Assembly (NCBI RefSeq): GCF_008923205.2
Contig: NZ_WBMS02000013.1
Span: forward strand, 62,001 to 126,000
Origin: Actinomadura physcomitrii
Lineage (GTDB): Bacteria > Actinomycetota > Actinomycetes > Streptosporangiales > Streptosporangiaceae
Length of the DNA stretch: 64,000 nucleotides
Direction of reading: 5' to 3'
Notes under the pieces: model-generated
What the model was told of the DNA's origin: nothing
Seen by the model: only the letters and a program-made list of their open reading frames with translations
Database searches by the model: none
Made by a program: the position numbers and the translations under genes
Shown here: one piece after another, positions 33,513 through 41,656 of the stretch
How the letters are laid out: every line of letters starts with the position of its first letter
How positions within the stretch are numbered: the first letter of the stretch is position 1

Positions 33513-34369
33513 GCAAGGTCCTCTCCATCGAGGAGGTCGTCGGGTCGCTGGAGAGCGGCATGACGGTCGGGATCGGCGGCTGGGGCTCGCGGCGCAAGCC
33601 GATGGCCCTGGTCCGGGCGCTGTGCCGCTCCGACGTCACCGACCTGACCGTGGTGGCCTACGGCGGGCCGGACGTCGGGCTGCTGTGCGCGGCGGGCAAG
33701 GTCCGCCGGCTCGTGGCGGCCTTCGTCACCATGGACTCGATCCCGCTCGAGCCGCACTTCCGGCAGGCGCGCCAGTCGGGATCGATCGAGCTGACCGAGT
33801 ACGACGAGGGCATGTTCATGTTCGGGCTGTACGCGGCGGCGCACCGGCTGCCGTTCCTGCCCACCCCCGTCGGGCTCGGCTCGGACGTGATGCGCGTCAA
33901 CCCGGAGCTGAGGACGATCCGGTCGCCGTACGGGGACGGGCGGGAGCTCGTCGCCGTCCCGGCGCTCACCATGGACGTGTCGCTGATCCACATGAACCGG
34001 GCGGACGCGCGCGGCAACGCCCAGTACCTCGGCGCCGACCCGTACATGGACGACCTGTTCGCCAAGGCCGCCGACCGCACCTACGTCTCCTGCGAGCGGC
34101 TGGTCGACACCGCCGACTTCGCCAAGGAGGGCCCGCCGCAGTCGTTGCTGATCAGCCGGACGCAGGTGACGGGCGTGGTGGAGACGCCGAACGGCGCGCA
34201 CTTCACCGACTGCGAGCCCGACCACCGCCGCGACGAGGCGTTCCAGAAGCTGTACGCGACGTCGGCGGGCGACCCGGAGGCGTGGGCGGCGTTCCGCGAC
34301 CGGTTCCTGTCCGGCGACGAGGCCGCCTATCAGGACGCGGTCCGGACGTGGCAGGAGGAGTCCCGATGA
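33509..34369 (+). CDS. ipdA: IpdA, alpha subunit of steroid ring-opening hydrolase (CoA-transferase fold)
   Basis: A 286-residue CoA-transferase family I alpha subunit: SGMTVGIGGWGSRRKPMALV, LTVVAYGGPDVGLLCAAGKV, and IELTEYDEGMFMFGLYAAA (Glu97/Glu100 region, where the catalytic Glu of the family is expected), then LGSDVMRVNPELRTIRSPYG. IpdA and IpdB form a heterodimer that in mycobacteria hydrolyses the carbocycle of COCHEA-CoA during cholesterol C-ring breakdown, rather than transferring CoA. It starts at GTG overlapping echA20 by 4 bases and its stop overlaps ipdB (ATGA). Confidence 0.92.
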   Translation: MSKVLSIEEVVGSLESGMTVGIGGWGSRRKPMALVRALCRSDVTDLTVVAYGGPDVGLLCAAGKVRRLVAAFVTMDSIPLEPHFRQARQSGSIELTEYDEGMFMFGLYAAAHRLPFLPTPVGLGSDVMRVNPELRTIRSPYGDGRELVAVPALTMDVSLIHMNRADARGNAQYLGADPYMDDLFAKAADRTYVSCERLVDTADFAKEGPPQSLLISRTQVTGVVETPNGAHFTDCEPDHRRDEAFQKLYATSAGDPEAWAAFRDRFLSGDEAAYQDAVRTWQEESR

Positions 34370-35097
34370 GCGATGTGACGAGGGCCGAGGTCTGCGCGGT
34401 CGCCTGCGCGGAGCTGTTCCGCGGGGACGGCGAGATCGTCGCGGCGGCGGTCGCCGGATTCGTGCCCATGCTGGGGTCGCGGCTGGCGCGGGCCACCTTC
34501 GAGCCGGACCTGCTGACGACCGACGGCGGGCCCACGCTGAGCGCCGAGCCCGTCCCGCTGGGCCGGACGGCGGAGGTGGCGGAGGGCTGGCTGCCGTTCC
34601 GCGACCACCTGTGGCTGGTGCTGAACGCGCGGCGGCACGTGGTGATGGGGCCGTCGCAGATCGACCGGTACGGCAACACCAACATCTCGTGCATCGGCGA
34701 CTGGGAGCGGCCGTCGCGGCAGCTCCTCGGGTCGCGCGGCGGCCCGGGGAACACTCTGCTGAACCCGACGAGCTACTGGGTGCCGAAGCACTCGACGCGG
34801 GTCTTCACCCCCAGGGTCGACTTCGTCAGCGGCGTCGGCTGGGACCGGGGCGCGCACGAGATCCGCGCGGTGGTGAGCAACCTCGCGGTGCTCGACTTCG
34901 ACACCCCCGACCACCGGATGCGGCTGCGCTCGGTGCACCCCGGCGTGACCGTCGAGGACGTCGTGGCCGCCACCGGGTTCGAGCTGGTGATCCCCGATGA
35001 GGTGCCGCGGACGCGCCTGCCGGACGGCGAGGAGCTGCGGGTCATGCGCGAGGTCCTGGACCCGAAGGGCCTGCGCGAGCGGGAGGTGCCGGCCTGA
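34366..35097 (+). CDS. ipdB: IpdB, beta subunit of steroid ring-opening hydrolase
   Basis: A 243-residue CoA-transferase beta subunit that pairs with IpdA. Family segments include IVAAAVAGFVPMLGSRLARA, VVMGPSQIDRYGNTNISCIG, LGSRGGPGNTLLNPTSYWVP, AVVSNLAVLDFDTPDHRMRL and VHPGVTVEDVVAATGFEL. The ATG overlaps the ipdA stop by 4 bases and the stop shares one base with the ipdC start, so the three are translationally coupled. Confidence 0.92.
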   Translation: MSDVTRAEVCAVACAELFRGDGEIVAAAVAGFVPMLGSRLARATFEPDLLTTDGGPTLSAEPVPLGRTAEVAEGWLPFRDHLWLVLNARRHVVMGPSQIDRYGNTNISCIGDWERPSRQLLGSRGGPGNTLLNPTSYWVPKHSTRVFTPRVDFVSGVGWDRGAHEIRAVVSNLAVLDFDTPDHRMRLRSVHPGVTVEDVVAATGFELVIPDEVPRTRLPDGEELRVMREVLDPKGLREREVPA

Positions 35098-36158
35098 TGG
35101 AGCAGCGGCTCGACACCCCGCTGACCCGGCTGGCGGGCGTGCGGCACCCGGTCGTCCAGACCGGCATGGGCTGGGTGGCCGGGCCGCGCCTGGTCACCGC
35201 CGTGGCGAACGCGGGCGGCCTCGGCATCCTGGCGTCGGCGACGATGACGCTCGACCAGCTCGCGGACGCGATCCACGAGGTCAGGGACCGCACGGACGCG
35301 CCGTTCGGGGTCAATCTGCGCGCCGACGCCGGCGACGCGGGCGACCGCATCGACCTGCTCATCAAGGAGGGCGTGAAGGTCGCGTCGTTCGCGCTCGCGC
35401 CCAAGCGGGAGCTGATCGCCAAGCTCAAGGACGCGGGCCTGGTGGTGATCCCGTCGGTGGGCGCGCGGCGGCACGCGGAGAAGGTCGCCGGCTGGGGCGC
35501 GGACGCCGTGCTGGTGCAGGGCGGCGAGGGCGGCGGGCACACCGGCCCCGTCGCGACCACGCTGCTGCTCCCCCAGGTCGTCGACGCGGTGGACATCCCG
35601 GTCATCGCGGCCGGCGGCTTCTTCGACGGGCGCGGCCTGGCCGCCGCGCTGTCCTACGGGGCGGCGGGCGTGGCGATGGGCACCCGGTTCCTGCTGACCT
35701 CCGACAGCTCGGTGCCGGACGCGGTCAAGCAGGTGTACCTGAAGACCGGCGAGACGGTCGTGACCCGCCAGGTCGACGGCATGCCGCACCGGGTGCTGCG
35801 CAGCGAGCTGGTCGACGGGCTGGAGTCGGCCGGACGGATCAGCGGCCTGGTCCGGGCGCTGCGCAACGTCGCCCGGTTCAAGAAGCTGTCCGGGATGTCG
35901 TGGCGCGCGATGATCGCCGACGGGAGGGCGATGAAGCACGGCAAGGACCTGTCGTGGTCGCAGGTCCTCATGGCCGCCAACACCCCGATGCTGCTGAAGG
36001 CGGCGATGGTGGACGGCCGTCCCGATCTCGGCGTGATGGCCTCGGGCCAGGTCGTCGGGGTCATCGACGACCTGCCGAGCTGCGCGCGGCTGATCGACGG
36101 GATCGTGGCACAGGCCGTCGAGGCCATCTCCGCCCAGCAGTCGCTGCTGGTCCGCTAG
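35097..36158 (+). CDS. ipdC: IpdC, nitronate monooxygenase-family FMN reductase
   Basis: A 353-residue FMN TIM-barrel of the 2-nitropropane dioxygenase type: HPVVQTGMGWVAGPRLVTAV, NAGGLGILASATMT, APFGVNLRADAGDAG, VLVQGGEGGGHTG, VIAAGGFFDGRGLAAALSYG and GVAMGTRFLLTSDSS (phosphate-binding loop). IpdC is required in HIP degradation in actinobacteria, just before or at ring opening of the CoA thioester. The ATG shares its first base with the ipdB stop. It ends convergent with a TetR gene, overlapping by 4 bases. Confidence 0.88.
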   Translation: MEQRLDTPLTRLAGVRHPVVQTGMGWVAGPRLVTAVANAGGLGILASATMTLDQLADAIHEVRDRTDAPFGVNLRADAGDAGDRIDLLIKEGVKVASFALAPKRELIAKLKDAGLVVIPSVGARRHAEKVAGWGADAVLVQGGEGGGHTGPVATTLLLPQVVDAVDIPVIAAGGFFDGRGLAAALSYGAAGVAMGTRFLLTSDSSVPDAVKQVYLKTGETVVTRQVDGMPHRVLRSELVDGLESAGRISGLVRALRNVARFKKLSGMSWRAMIADGRAMKHGKDLSWSQVLMAANTPMLLKAAMVDGRPDLGVMASGQVVGVIDDLPSCARLIDGIVAQAVEAISAQQSLLVR

Positions 36159-36769
36159 GCGGTGCCGAGGCCGCGCAGCACGGCCTCCAGTCCCCCGCGG
36201 AACTCCTCGCCGGGGCCGATGCGGCGGGCGTGCCGCGCGGTCTCGGCCATGTGCGGGAACTCGCCGGCGGGCAGCGCGGCGATGACGAGGGTCCCCTCCC
36301 CCTCCAGCGGGCCCAGGTGCTCCAGCTGGATCGCACCGATGATGTAGGCGATCACCGCCCGCAGCGCGATGGCGGCCCGGGGGCCGGTGATGCCGGCCTC
36401 GTGCAGGATGCCCGCGACGGTCTCCCCCCAGCACAGCGACCCCCGCGAGTCGTGCCGGTGCGTGAGCGTCAGCGGCATGATCGCCGCGTGCGCGCCGAAG
36501 GCGTCCCGCAGCCGCAGCGCCATCGTCTCGATCCTCTCCTCCCACGGGCCGGCGGGCGGCGGCGCGGGATCGACCTCGGCGTACACCAGGTCGATGACGA
36601 GGCCTTCCAGTTCTTCGCGGTCGCGGACGTACCGGTACAGCGCCATGGTGCTCAGCTTGAGCTCCTTGGCGACCGCGCGCATCGACAGCCCGGCGAGGCC
36701 GTCCCGGTCGATGACGGCGAGCGCCGCGGCGGCGACCTGGTCCTGGGTGAGCGAGCGGGGTCGGGGCAT
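36155..36769 (-). CDS. TetR-family regulator (TetR_C ligand domain)
   Basis: A 204-residue regulator with an N-terminal HTH (QVAAAALAVIDRDGLAGLSM, AVAKELKLSTMALYRYVRDR) and a TetR_C-type ligand domain beginning EELEGLVIDLVYAEVDP and continuing ERIETMALRLRDAFGAHAAI. It is divergent from the peroxiredoxin-like gene at 36837; the shared spacer has two copies of a GTACGSCATAC palindrome-like repeat. It therefore probably represses that gene and itself. It is not KstR2: that gene is at 56223. Confidence 0.87.
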   Translation of the reverse strand: MPRPRSLTQDQVAAAALAVIDRDGLAGLSMRAVAKELKLSTMALYRYVRDREELEGLVIDLVYAEVDPAPPPAGPWEERIETMALRLRDAFGAHAAIMPLTLTHRHDSRGSLCWGETVAGILHEAGITGPRAAIALRAVIAYIIGAIQLEHLGPLEGEGTLVIAALPAGEFPHMAETARHARRIGPGEEFRGGLEAVLRGLGTA

Positions 36770-36774
36770 GACGC

Positions 36775-36820
36775 TTGACAGCGTACGGCATACACTTACG
36801 ATCGTAGGTGTACGCCATAC
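36775..36820 (+). promoter_or_regulatory. Promoter with paired GTACGSCATAC operators
   Basis: A good sigma70-type promoter reads toward the peroxiredoxin gene: TTGACA 36775-36780, 16-base spacer, TACGAT 36797-36802. GTACGGCATAC (36783-36793) lies in the spacer and GTACGCCATAC (36810-36820) lies downstream, 27 bases apart, placed to block transcription when the adjacent TetR protein binds. Confidence 0.65.
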
Positions 36821-36836
36821 GCTTAAGGAGCGACGC

Positions 36837-37412
36837 ATGCGCCTGACCCCCGGAGCGGACGTCCCGGCCCGCGAACTGACCCCCGTCGGCGGCCCACCGG
36901 TCCCCGTCCCCGACCCCGGCCACCTCGTCCACCTGCAGTTCCGCCGGTTCGCGGGCTGCCCGATCTGCAACCTGCACCTGCGCTCGTTCGTCGTCCGGCA
37001 CGGCGAGATCGAGGCCGCGGGGATCCGCGAGGTCGTGGTGTTCCACTCCCCCGACGAGGAGCTGCGCGAGCACGTCGCCGGCCTGCCGTTCCCCGTCGTC
37101 GGCGACCCCTCGAAGAGGCTGTACGCCGAGTTCGGCGTCGAGTCCGGGCGCCGGGCGCTGCTCGACCCCCGCGTGTGGGGCCCGCTGCTGCGGGCCGTGA
37201 TCACCGGGACGTGGCAGGTCGTCCGGGGCCGCGAGCACCTGCCGTCGTCCAGCCCGGCCGGGGGCCGGCTGGGCCTGCCCGGCGACTTCCTGATCGGCGC
37301 GGACGGGCGCCTGGTCGCGGCGAAGTACGGCGAGCACGCCTACGACCAGTGGTCGGTCGACGAGCTGCTCGCCCTCGCCGCCGAGGCACCGGCCGCCACG
37401 GGGCGGCCGTGA
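36837..37412 (+). CDS. Peroxiredoxin-like (AhpC/TSA, thioredoxin-fold) protein
   Basis: A 191-residue thioredoxin-fold protein: VHLQFRRFAGCPICNLHLRS contains a CPxC-type active pair (Cys-Pro-Ile-Cys), followed by VVVFHSPDEELREHV and PFPVVGDPSKRLYAEFGVES. The C-terminus has GLPGDFLIGADGRLVAAKYG. It resembles AhpC/TSA-family redoxin proteins that reduce peroxides, but a CxxC pair also fits disulfide exchange. The ATG follows TTAAGGAG. It is driven by the promoter at 36775-36802 and probably induced when the divergent TetR is released. Confidence 0.8.
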   Translation: MRLTPGADVPARELTPVGGPPVPVPDPGHLVHLQFRRFAGCPICNLHLRSFVVRHGEIEAAGIREVVVFHSPDEELREHVAGLPFPVVGDPSKRLYAEFGVESGRRALLDPRVWGPLLRAVITGTWQVVRGREHLPSSSPAGGRLGLPGDFLIGADGRLVAAKYGEHAYDQWSVDELLALAAEAPAATGRP

Positions 37413-37458
37413 CCGCGGATCGGCGGCCCGGTGCCGCCGGCCCGCGGCCTAGTGGTGC

Positions 37459-38439
37459 TCAGCCGCGCAGCGCGAGGACGAGCTTGCCGGTCGTCGCGCC
37501 GGACTCGATGCGCCGGTGCGCCTCCGCGGCCTGGTCCAGAGGCAGTTCCTCCACCTGCAGCCGCAGGTCGCCGGAGGCCGCGGCGGCCACCGCGCGGCGC
37601 AGCGCCCGGCCCGCGTCGGCCGGGAACGCGCCCGAGAACGCGGCGAGGTTGAAGCCCGCCACCGACTTGTTGGCGAACCACAGCTCGTTCGCCGACACGC
37701 CCACGTCGTCCGCGCCGGACGCGTTGCCCATGACGATCATCCGGCCCATCGGCGCGAGCGCGTCCAGGCTGGTCCGGCGGGCCGGGCCACCGACCATGTC
37801 CACCACGATGTCGAACCCGCGCCCGCCGGTGAGGGCCGCGACCCGGTCCGGCAGCTCGTCGCGGAGCACGACGTCGTCGTAGCCGAAGCCGCGGGCGGTC
37901 CCGATCTTCGCCGGGCCGCCGACGGTGCCGGCCACCCGGCCCGCGCCGAGCAGCCGCGCCGCCTGGCCGAGCTGGCTGCCCACGCCCCCGGCGGCGGCGT
38001 GCACGAGCACGGTCTCGCCCGGTTCGATGCGCGCCGCGCGGTCCAGGACGAGGAACGCGGTCGTGCTGTTGGACGGGATCGCGGCGGCGATGTCCAGGCC
38101 CAGGTCGAGGCCGTCCAGCGGTGCGACCAGGTCCGCGGACGTCACGACGACCTCGGCGTAGCCGCCGCCGTCCACGATCGTCAGCGCCGCGACCGGCTGC
38201 CCGGGCCGAAGGCCCTCGACCTCCGGGCCGACCGCGCGGACGTGCCCGGACACCTCGATCCCGGGAACGAACGGCAGCGGCACGTCCACCACGCCCCGCC
38301 GGTACAGCACCTCGGCGAAGTTGGCGCCCGCGTAGGCGACGTCGATGGACACCTGCCCCGGCCCTGGCTCGGGTACCTCGAACTCGTCCACGCGCAGCAC
38401 CTCGGCCCCGCCGAACGCGGGGATGGCGACGGCCTTCAT
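37459..38439 (-). CDS. Quinone oxidoreductase-type MDR dehydrogenase
   Basis: A 326-residue zinc-free MDR protein. FVPGIEVSGHVRAVGPEVEG and the cofactor segment TVLVHAAAGGVGSQLGQAAR mark the NADPH:quinone reductase subgroup; no zinc-binding cysteines are present. GRGFDIVVDMVGGPARRTSL and GRMIVMGNASGA follow. It should reduce a quinone or enone with NADPH. The ATG (38439) shares one base with the stop of the upstream aldo/keto reductase, so the two form an operon and may act on the same carbonyl compounds. Confidence 0.86.
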   Translation of the reverse strand: MKAVAIPAFGGAEVLRVDEFEVPEPGPGQVSIDVAYAGANFAEVLYRRGVVDVPLPFVPGIEVSGHVRAVGPEVEGLRPGQPVAALTIVDGGGYAEVVVTSADLVAPLDGLDLGLDIAAAIPSNSTTAFLVLDRAARIEPGETVLVHAAAGGVGSQLGQAARLLGAGRVAGTVGGPAKIGTARGFGYDDVVLRDELPDRVAALTGGRGFDIVVDMVGGPARRTSLDALAPMGRMIVMGNASGADDVGVSANELWFANKSVAGFNLAAFSGAFPADAGRALRRAVAAAASGDLRLQVEELPLDQAAEAHRRIESGATTGKLVLALRG

Positions 38440-39449
38440 CAGTAACGCCCTCCGACGGCCGCGGGGACGGCGTCGAGCTCGGCCAGGTCGGCCTCGGTGA
38501 GGTCCAGGTCGGCGGCTCCGGCGTTGTCGCGCAGGTACCGCTGCTTCTTGGTGCCGGGGATCGGGATGACGTGCTCGCCCTGCGCGAGCGTCCAGGCGAT
38601 GGCGACCTGCGCCGGGGTGGCGCCGTGCCGCTCGGCGACCGCCTTCACGACGTCGACGATCCGCAGGTTGGCCTTCAGCGCCTCCTCCTGGAAGCGCGGG
38701 TTGGCGCCGCGGAAGTCGGTGTCCTCGAAGTCGGCGGCGGTGACGGTCCCGGTGAGGAACCCGCGGCCGAGCGGCGAGAACGGGACGAACGCCGCGCCGT
38801 TGGCGGCGCACCAGCCGACCACGTCGCCCGCGTCACCGGCGCCCGTGACCGCGCCGGCGCCGGCGCCGGCGGCCTGCGTCCCCGGCTGCCCGAGCGCGTC
38901 GCGCGTCCACAGCGACAGCTCCGACTGGACCGCCGCGACCGGGTGGATCGCGTGCGCCTCGGCGGCCTGCGCCACGCTGACCTCCGACAGGCCGAGCCGC
39001 CGCACCTTGCCCTCGGCGACCAGCTCCGCCATCGCGCCCCAGGTGTCGGCGAGGGGCACGTCCGGGTCGACGCGGTGCAGGTAGTAGAGGTCGATCACGT
39101 CGGTGCCCAGCCGGCGCAGGCTGTCCTCGGCGGACGCCTTGACGTGCTCGGGCCGCCCGTTCCGGACGATCTTCCGGGTGGCGAGCGACTCGACGACCAG
39201 GCCCGTCTTGGTGGCGAGCACCGCCTCGTCGCGGCGGCCGGCGAGGGCCCGCCCGACCAGCGCCTCGTTGTGGCCGTCGCCGTAGGGCTGCGCCGTGTCC
39301 AGGAACGTGACGCCCATGTCGAGCGCCTCCCGGATCAGCGCCACCGACACGTCGTCGTCGCGCTCGGACTCGGCGTAGGCCCAGCTCATGCCCATGCAGC
39401 CCAGCCCGACCGCGCCGACCGGCCGACCCGCGAAATCGCGATTCCTCAT
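38439..39449 (-). CDS. Aldo/keto reductase
   Basis: A 336-residue reductase. Catalytic residues appear as Asp/Tyr in VTFLDTAQPYGDGHN, Lys in VLATKTGLV and His in DLYYLHRVDPD. GRGFLTGTVTA and VIPIPGTKKQRYLRDN form the cofactor site. An Ala/Gly-rich insert (TQAAGAGAGAVTGAGDAGDV, near residue 195) replaces the short loop found in most relatives; it may be a lineage-specific linker. It overlaps the MDR gene by one base and is transcribed from the region at 39450-39558, which holds a 12-bp palindrome. Confidence 0.88.
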   Translation of the reverse strand: MRNRDFAGRPVGAVGLGCMGMSWAYAESERDDDVSVALIREALDMGVTFLDTAQPYGDGHNEALVGRALAGRRDEAVLATKTGLVVESLATRKIVRNGRPEHVKASAEDSLRRLGTDVIDLYYLHRVDPDVPLADTWGAMAELVAEGKVRRLGLSEVSVAQAAEAHAIHPVAAVQSELSLWTRDALGQPGTQAAGAGAGAVTGAGDAGDVVGWCAANGAAFVPFSPLGRGFLTGTVTAADFEDTDFRGANPRFQEEALKANLRIVDVVKAVAERHGATPAQVAIAWTLAQGEHVIPIPGTKKQRYLRDNAGAADLDLTEADLAELDAVPAAVGGRY

Positions 39450-39470
39450 GGCGTAACCCTTCCTCCGGTT

Positions 39471-39482
39471 CGTTCGGGAACG
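39471..39482 (+). promoter_or_regulatory. CGTTCGGGAACG palindrome upstream of aldo/keto reductase operon
   Basis: A perfect 12-bp palindrome lies about 25 bases upstream of the reductase start (reverse strand). It sits between that gene and the XRE regulator and is a candidate operator. No other copy was noticed. Confidence 0.35.
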
Positions 39483-39558
39483 ATCGTGCCGGATCGCCGG
39501 AGGGGCGGACAGACTCCGCTCATCCTGGGTCTGCCACCACCACCCACGCGGGCGCGGG

Positions 39559-40419
39559 TCAGCTCGCCGCGGCCAGCCCGCGCCGCGCCATCAGCCGCTC
39601 CAGGCGCTCCATGGTGCCGGTGCCGGGGCGCGGGTTCTGCAGCACGAGGTGGGTGCCGGGACGGTCGGCGAGCGGCAGCAGCGTGCCCTCGAAGACCATC
39701 TCGCCGGCCTCGGGATGGCGGACGCCCTTCACCGCCTGGGTGGCCGAGCTGACTTCGTGCCGGGGCCACAGCTCGGCGAACTCCGGACTGGCGGCGATCA
39801 TGTCCGCGGCGATCCGGCCGAACTCGGGGTCGTCGGGGTAGCGGGCGGCGTCCGCGCGGAACCGGGCGACGACGTTCGGCGCGGCCGCCGCCCATTCGAT
39901 GTGCATGTCGCGGTAGCGGGCGTTGGTGAAGAACGACACCAGGCAGTTGTGGTCGGTGTCGCCGAACCCGAACACCGCGCGCGCCGCGTCGTTGATCGCG
40001 ACGAAATTCCAGTGCCGGTCGCGGACGTAGGCGGGCCGCGGCGACCAGGCGTCCAGCGGCCGCTGCAGCTCCGGCGTGATCGGGACGGCCGGGCCGGCCT
40101 CGGCGCGCGGCGGGTTCAGCCCGGCCAGCAGGTACAGGTGCTCGCGCTCGGCGGCGTCGAGCCGGAGCGCGCGGGCGATGGCGTCCAGCACCTCGCCGGA
40201 CACCTTGATGTCGCGCCCCTGCTCCAGCCACGTGTACCAGGACACGCCGACGCCTGCGAGCACGGCGACCTCCTCGCGCCGCAGGCCGGGCGTCCGGCGC
40301 CGGCCCGCGTCGGGCATGCCGACATCGGCGGGCGTGAGCCGGGCGCGGCGGGTGCGCAGGAAGTCGCGCATCTCCTCGCGGCGGCGGTCAGGAGCGGAGG
40401 ACGGGGTCGTACTGGCCAT
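39559..40419 (-). CDS. XRE-family regulator with MmyB-type ligand domain
   Basis: A 286-residue protein: HTH region RRTPGLRREEVAVLAGVGVS and WYTWLEQGRDIKVSGEVLDA, then a PAS-like MmyB domain (NFVAINDAARAVFGFGDTDH, FFTNARYRDMHIEWAAAAPN, TGTHLVLQNPRPGTGTMERL). Such regulators usually control an adjacent dehydrogenase or reductase gene, and the aldo/keto reductase-MDR operon directly downstream is the obvious target. The ATG at 40419 has a reverse-strand TATCGT -10 (40431-40426) only 6 bases upstream, a leaderless start. Confidence 0.88.
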   Translation of the reverse strand: MASTTPSSAPDRRREEMRDFLRTRRARLTPADVGMPDAGRRRTPGLRREEVAVLAGVGVSWYTWLEQGRDIKVSGEVLDAIARALRLDAAEREHLYLLAGLNPPRAEAGPAVPITPELQRPLDAWSPRPAYVRDRHWNFVAINDAARAVFGFGDTDHNCLVSFFTNARYRDMHIEWAAAAPNVVARFRADAARYPDDPEFGRIAADMIAASPEFAELWPRHEVSSATQAVKGVRHPEAGEMVFEGTLLPLADRPGTHLVLQNPRPGTGTMERLERLMARRGLAAAS

Positions 40420-40467
40420 AGCGCCACGATATCCACCGCCAGGTCCCGTCCCGGGTCGCGCGGGCCG

Positions 40468-41652
40468 TCAGGCGACCGTTCCGGCAGCTCGGAGCCGGGC
40501 GATGTCCGCGTCGTCGTGCCCGAGCCCGCGCAGCACGGCCTCGGTGTGCTCGCCGAGCGCCGGGACCGGGTCCATCCGCGCCTCGACGTCGGCGAAGGTG
40601 ATCGGCGGGCGGATCGCGCGGATCACCCCGACCGGGGAGCCGACCTCGCGCCAGCGGTCGCGCTCGGCGAGCTGCGGATGCGCGATCAGCCCGTGCCCGT
40701 CGTTCAGCGACGCGTTCGCGACGCCCGCCTCGTCCAGCCGCCGCAGCAGTTCCTCGCGGGCCATCGCCGACGTGACGCCGGACACGATCGCGTCCACCTT
40801 CTCCCGGTTGCGGACCCGCGCCTGGTTCGTCGCGTACTCGGGGTCGGTGACGAGGTCGGGGCGGTCCAGGACGCCGTTCGCCAGCGCCGCCCAGCCGCGG
40901 TCGTTCTGCACGCCGATGACGACGTCGACCCCGTCGGCGGTCGGGTAGGCGTCGTACGGGGAGATCACCGGATGGCTCAGCCGGGTCCGCGGCGGCACCG
41001 AACCGGTGTAGAGGGTCGTGTACATCGCCTGGCCCATCCACTCGGCGACCGCGTCGAACATCGTGACCTCGATCGCCGCGCCCTCGCCGGTCGTGCCGCG
41101 CCGGACGAGCGCCGCGAGCGTCCCGGAGAAGGCGTACATCCCGGCGGCGATGTCGGCCAGCGGGGAGCCCGCCTTCACCGGCGTCTCCGGGGTGCCGGTG
41201 ACCGAGATCAGCCCGGCCTCGGCCTGGACGAGCATGTCGTAGGCGCGCTTGTCGCGGTACGGGCCGCGCGTCCCGTATCCGGACATGTCGACGACGATCA
41301 GCCGGGGGGCGCGGGCGCGCAGCCCGTCCGCGCCGAACCCGAGGCGGGCGGCGGCGCCGGGCGCGAGGTTCTGCAGGAACACGTCGGCGCCCGCGACCAA
41401 CTCGGCGAGGATCGCGCGGCCCTCGTCCTGCTTGAGGTCGAGGGCGACCGACTCCTTCGACCGGTTCAGCCAGGCGAAGTGGGTGCCGAGCGCGCCGCGC
41501 ACGCCGGCGTCGTAGGCGCGGGCGAAGTCGCCGCCGTCCACCCGCTCGACCTTGATGACGCGGGCGCCGAGGTCAGCGAGCTGCCGGGTGGCGAACGGCG
41601 CCGCGACCGCCTGCTCCAGCGCGACGACGGTGATGCCTTCGAGGGGGAGCAA
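40468..41652 (-). CDS. CaiB/BaiF-type CoA-transferase
   Basis: A 394-residue family III CoA-transferase. Marks: the N-terminal ITVVALEQAVAAPFATRQLA, ADLGARVIKVERVDGGDFAR, the catalytic aspartate in RAYDMLVQAEAGLISVTG, and EVTMFDAVAEWMGQAMYTTL. It would move CoA between dicarboxylic or carnitine-like acids. It follows the acyl-CoA dehydrogenase gene by only 4 bases (TGA-TCCC-TTG) and uses a TTG start, so both form an operon. The pair could activate and then desaturate a branched or dicarboxylic acid; the substrate is not fixed. Confidence 0.87.
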   Translation of the reverse strand: MLPLEGITVVALEQAVAAPFATRQLADLGARVIKVERVDGGDFARAYDAGVRGALGTHFAWLNRSKESVALDLKQDEGRAILAELVAGADVFLQNLAPGAAARLGFGADGLRARAPRLIVVDMSGYGTRGPYRDKRAYDMLVQAEAGLISVTGTPETPVKAGSPLADIAAGMYAFSGTLAALVRRGTTGEGAAIEVTMFDAVAEWMGQAMYTTLYTGSVPPRTRLSHPVISPYDAYPTADGVDVVIGVQNDRGWAALANGVLDRPDLVTDPEYATNQARVRNREKVDAIVSGVTSAMAREELLRRLDEAGVANASLNDGHGLIAHPQLAERDRWREVGSPVGVIRAIRPPITFADVEARMDPVPALGEHTEAVLRGLGHDDADIARLRAAGTVA

Positions 41653-41656
41653 GGGA

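Noticed and set aside
36155..36769. This TetR as the regulator of ipdABC
   Set aside because: It is convergent with ipdC and faces its own operator pair; a clear KstR2 homologue and KstR2-like boxes exist elsewhere.
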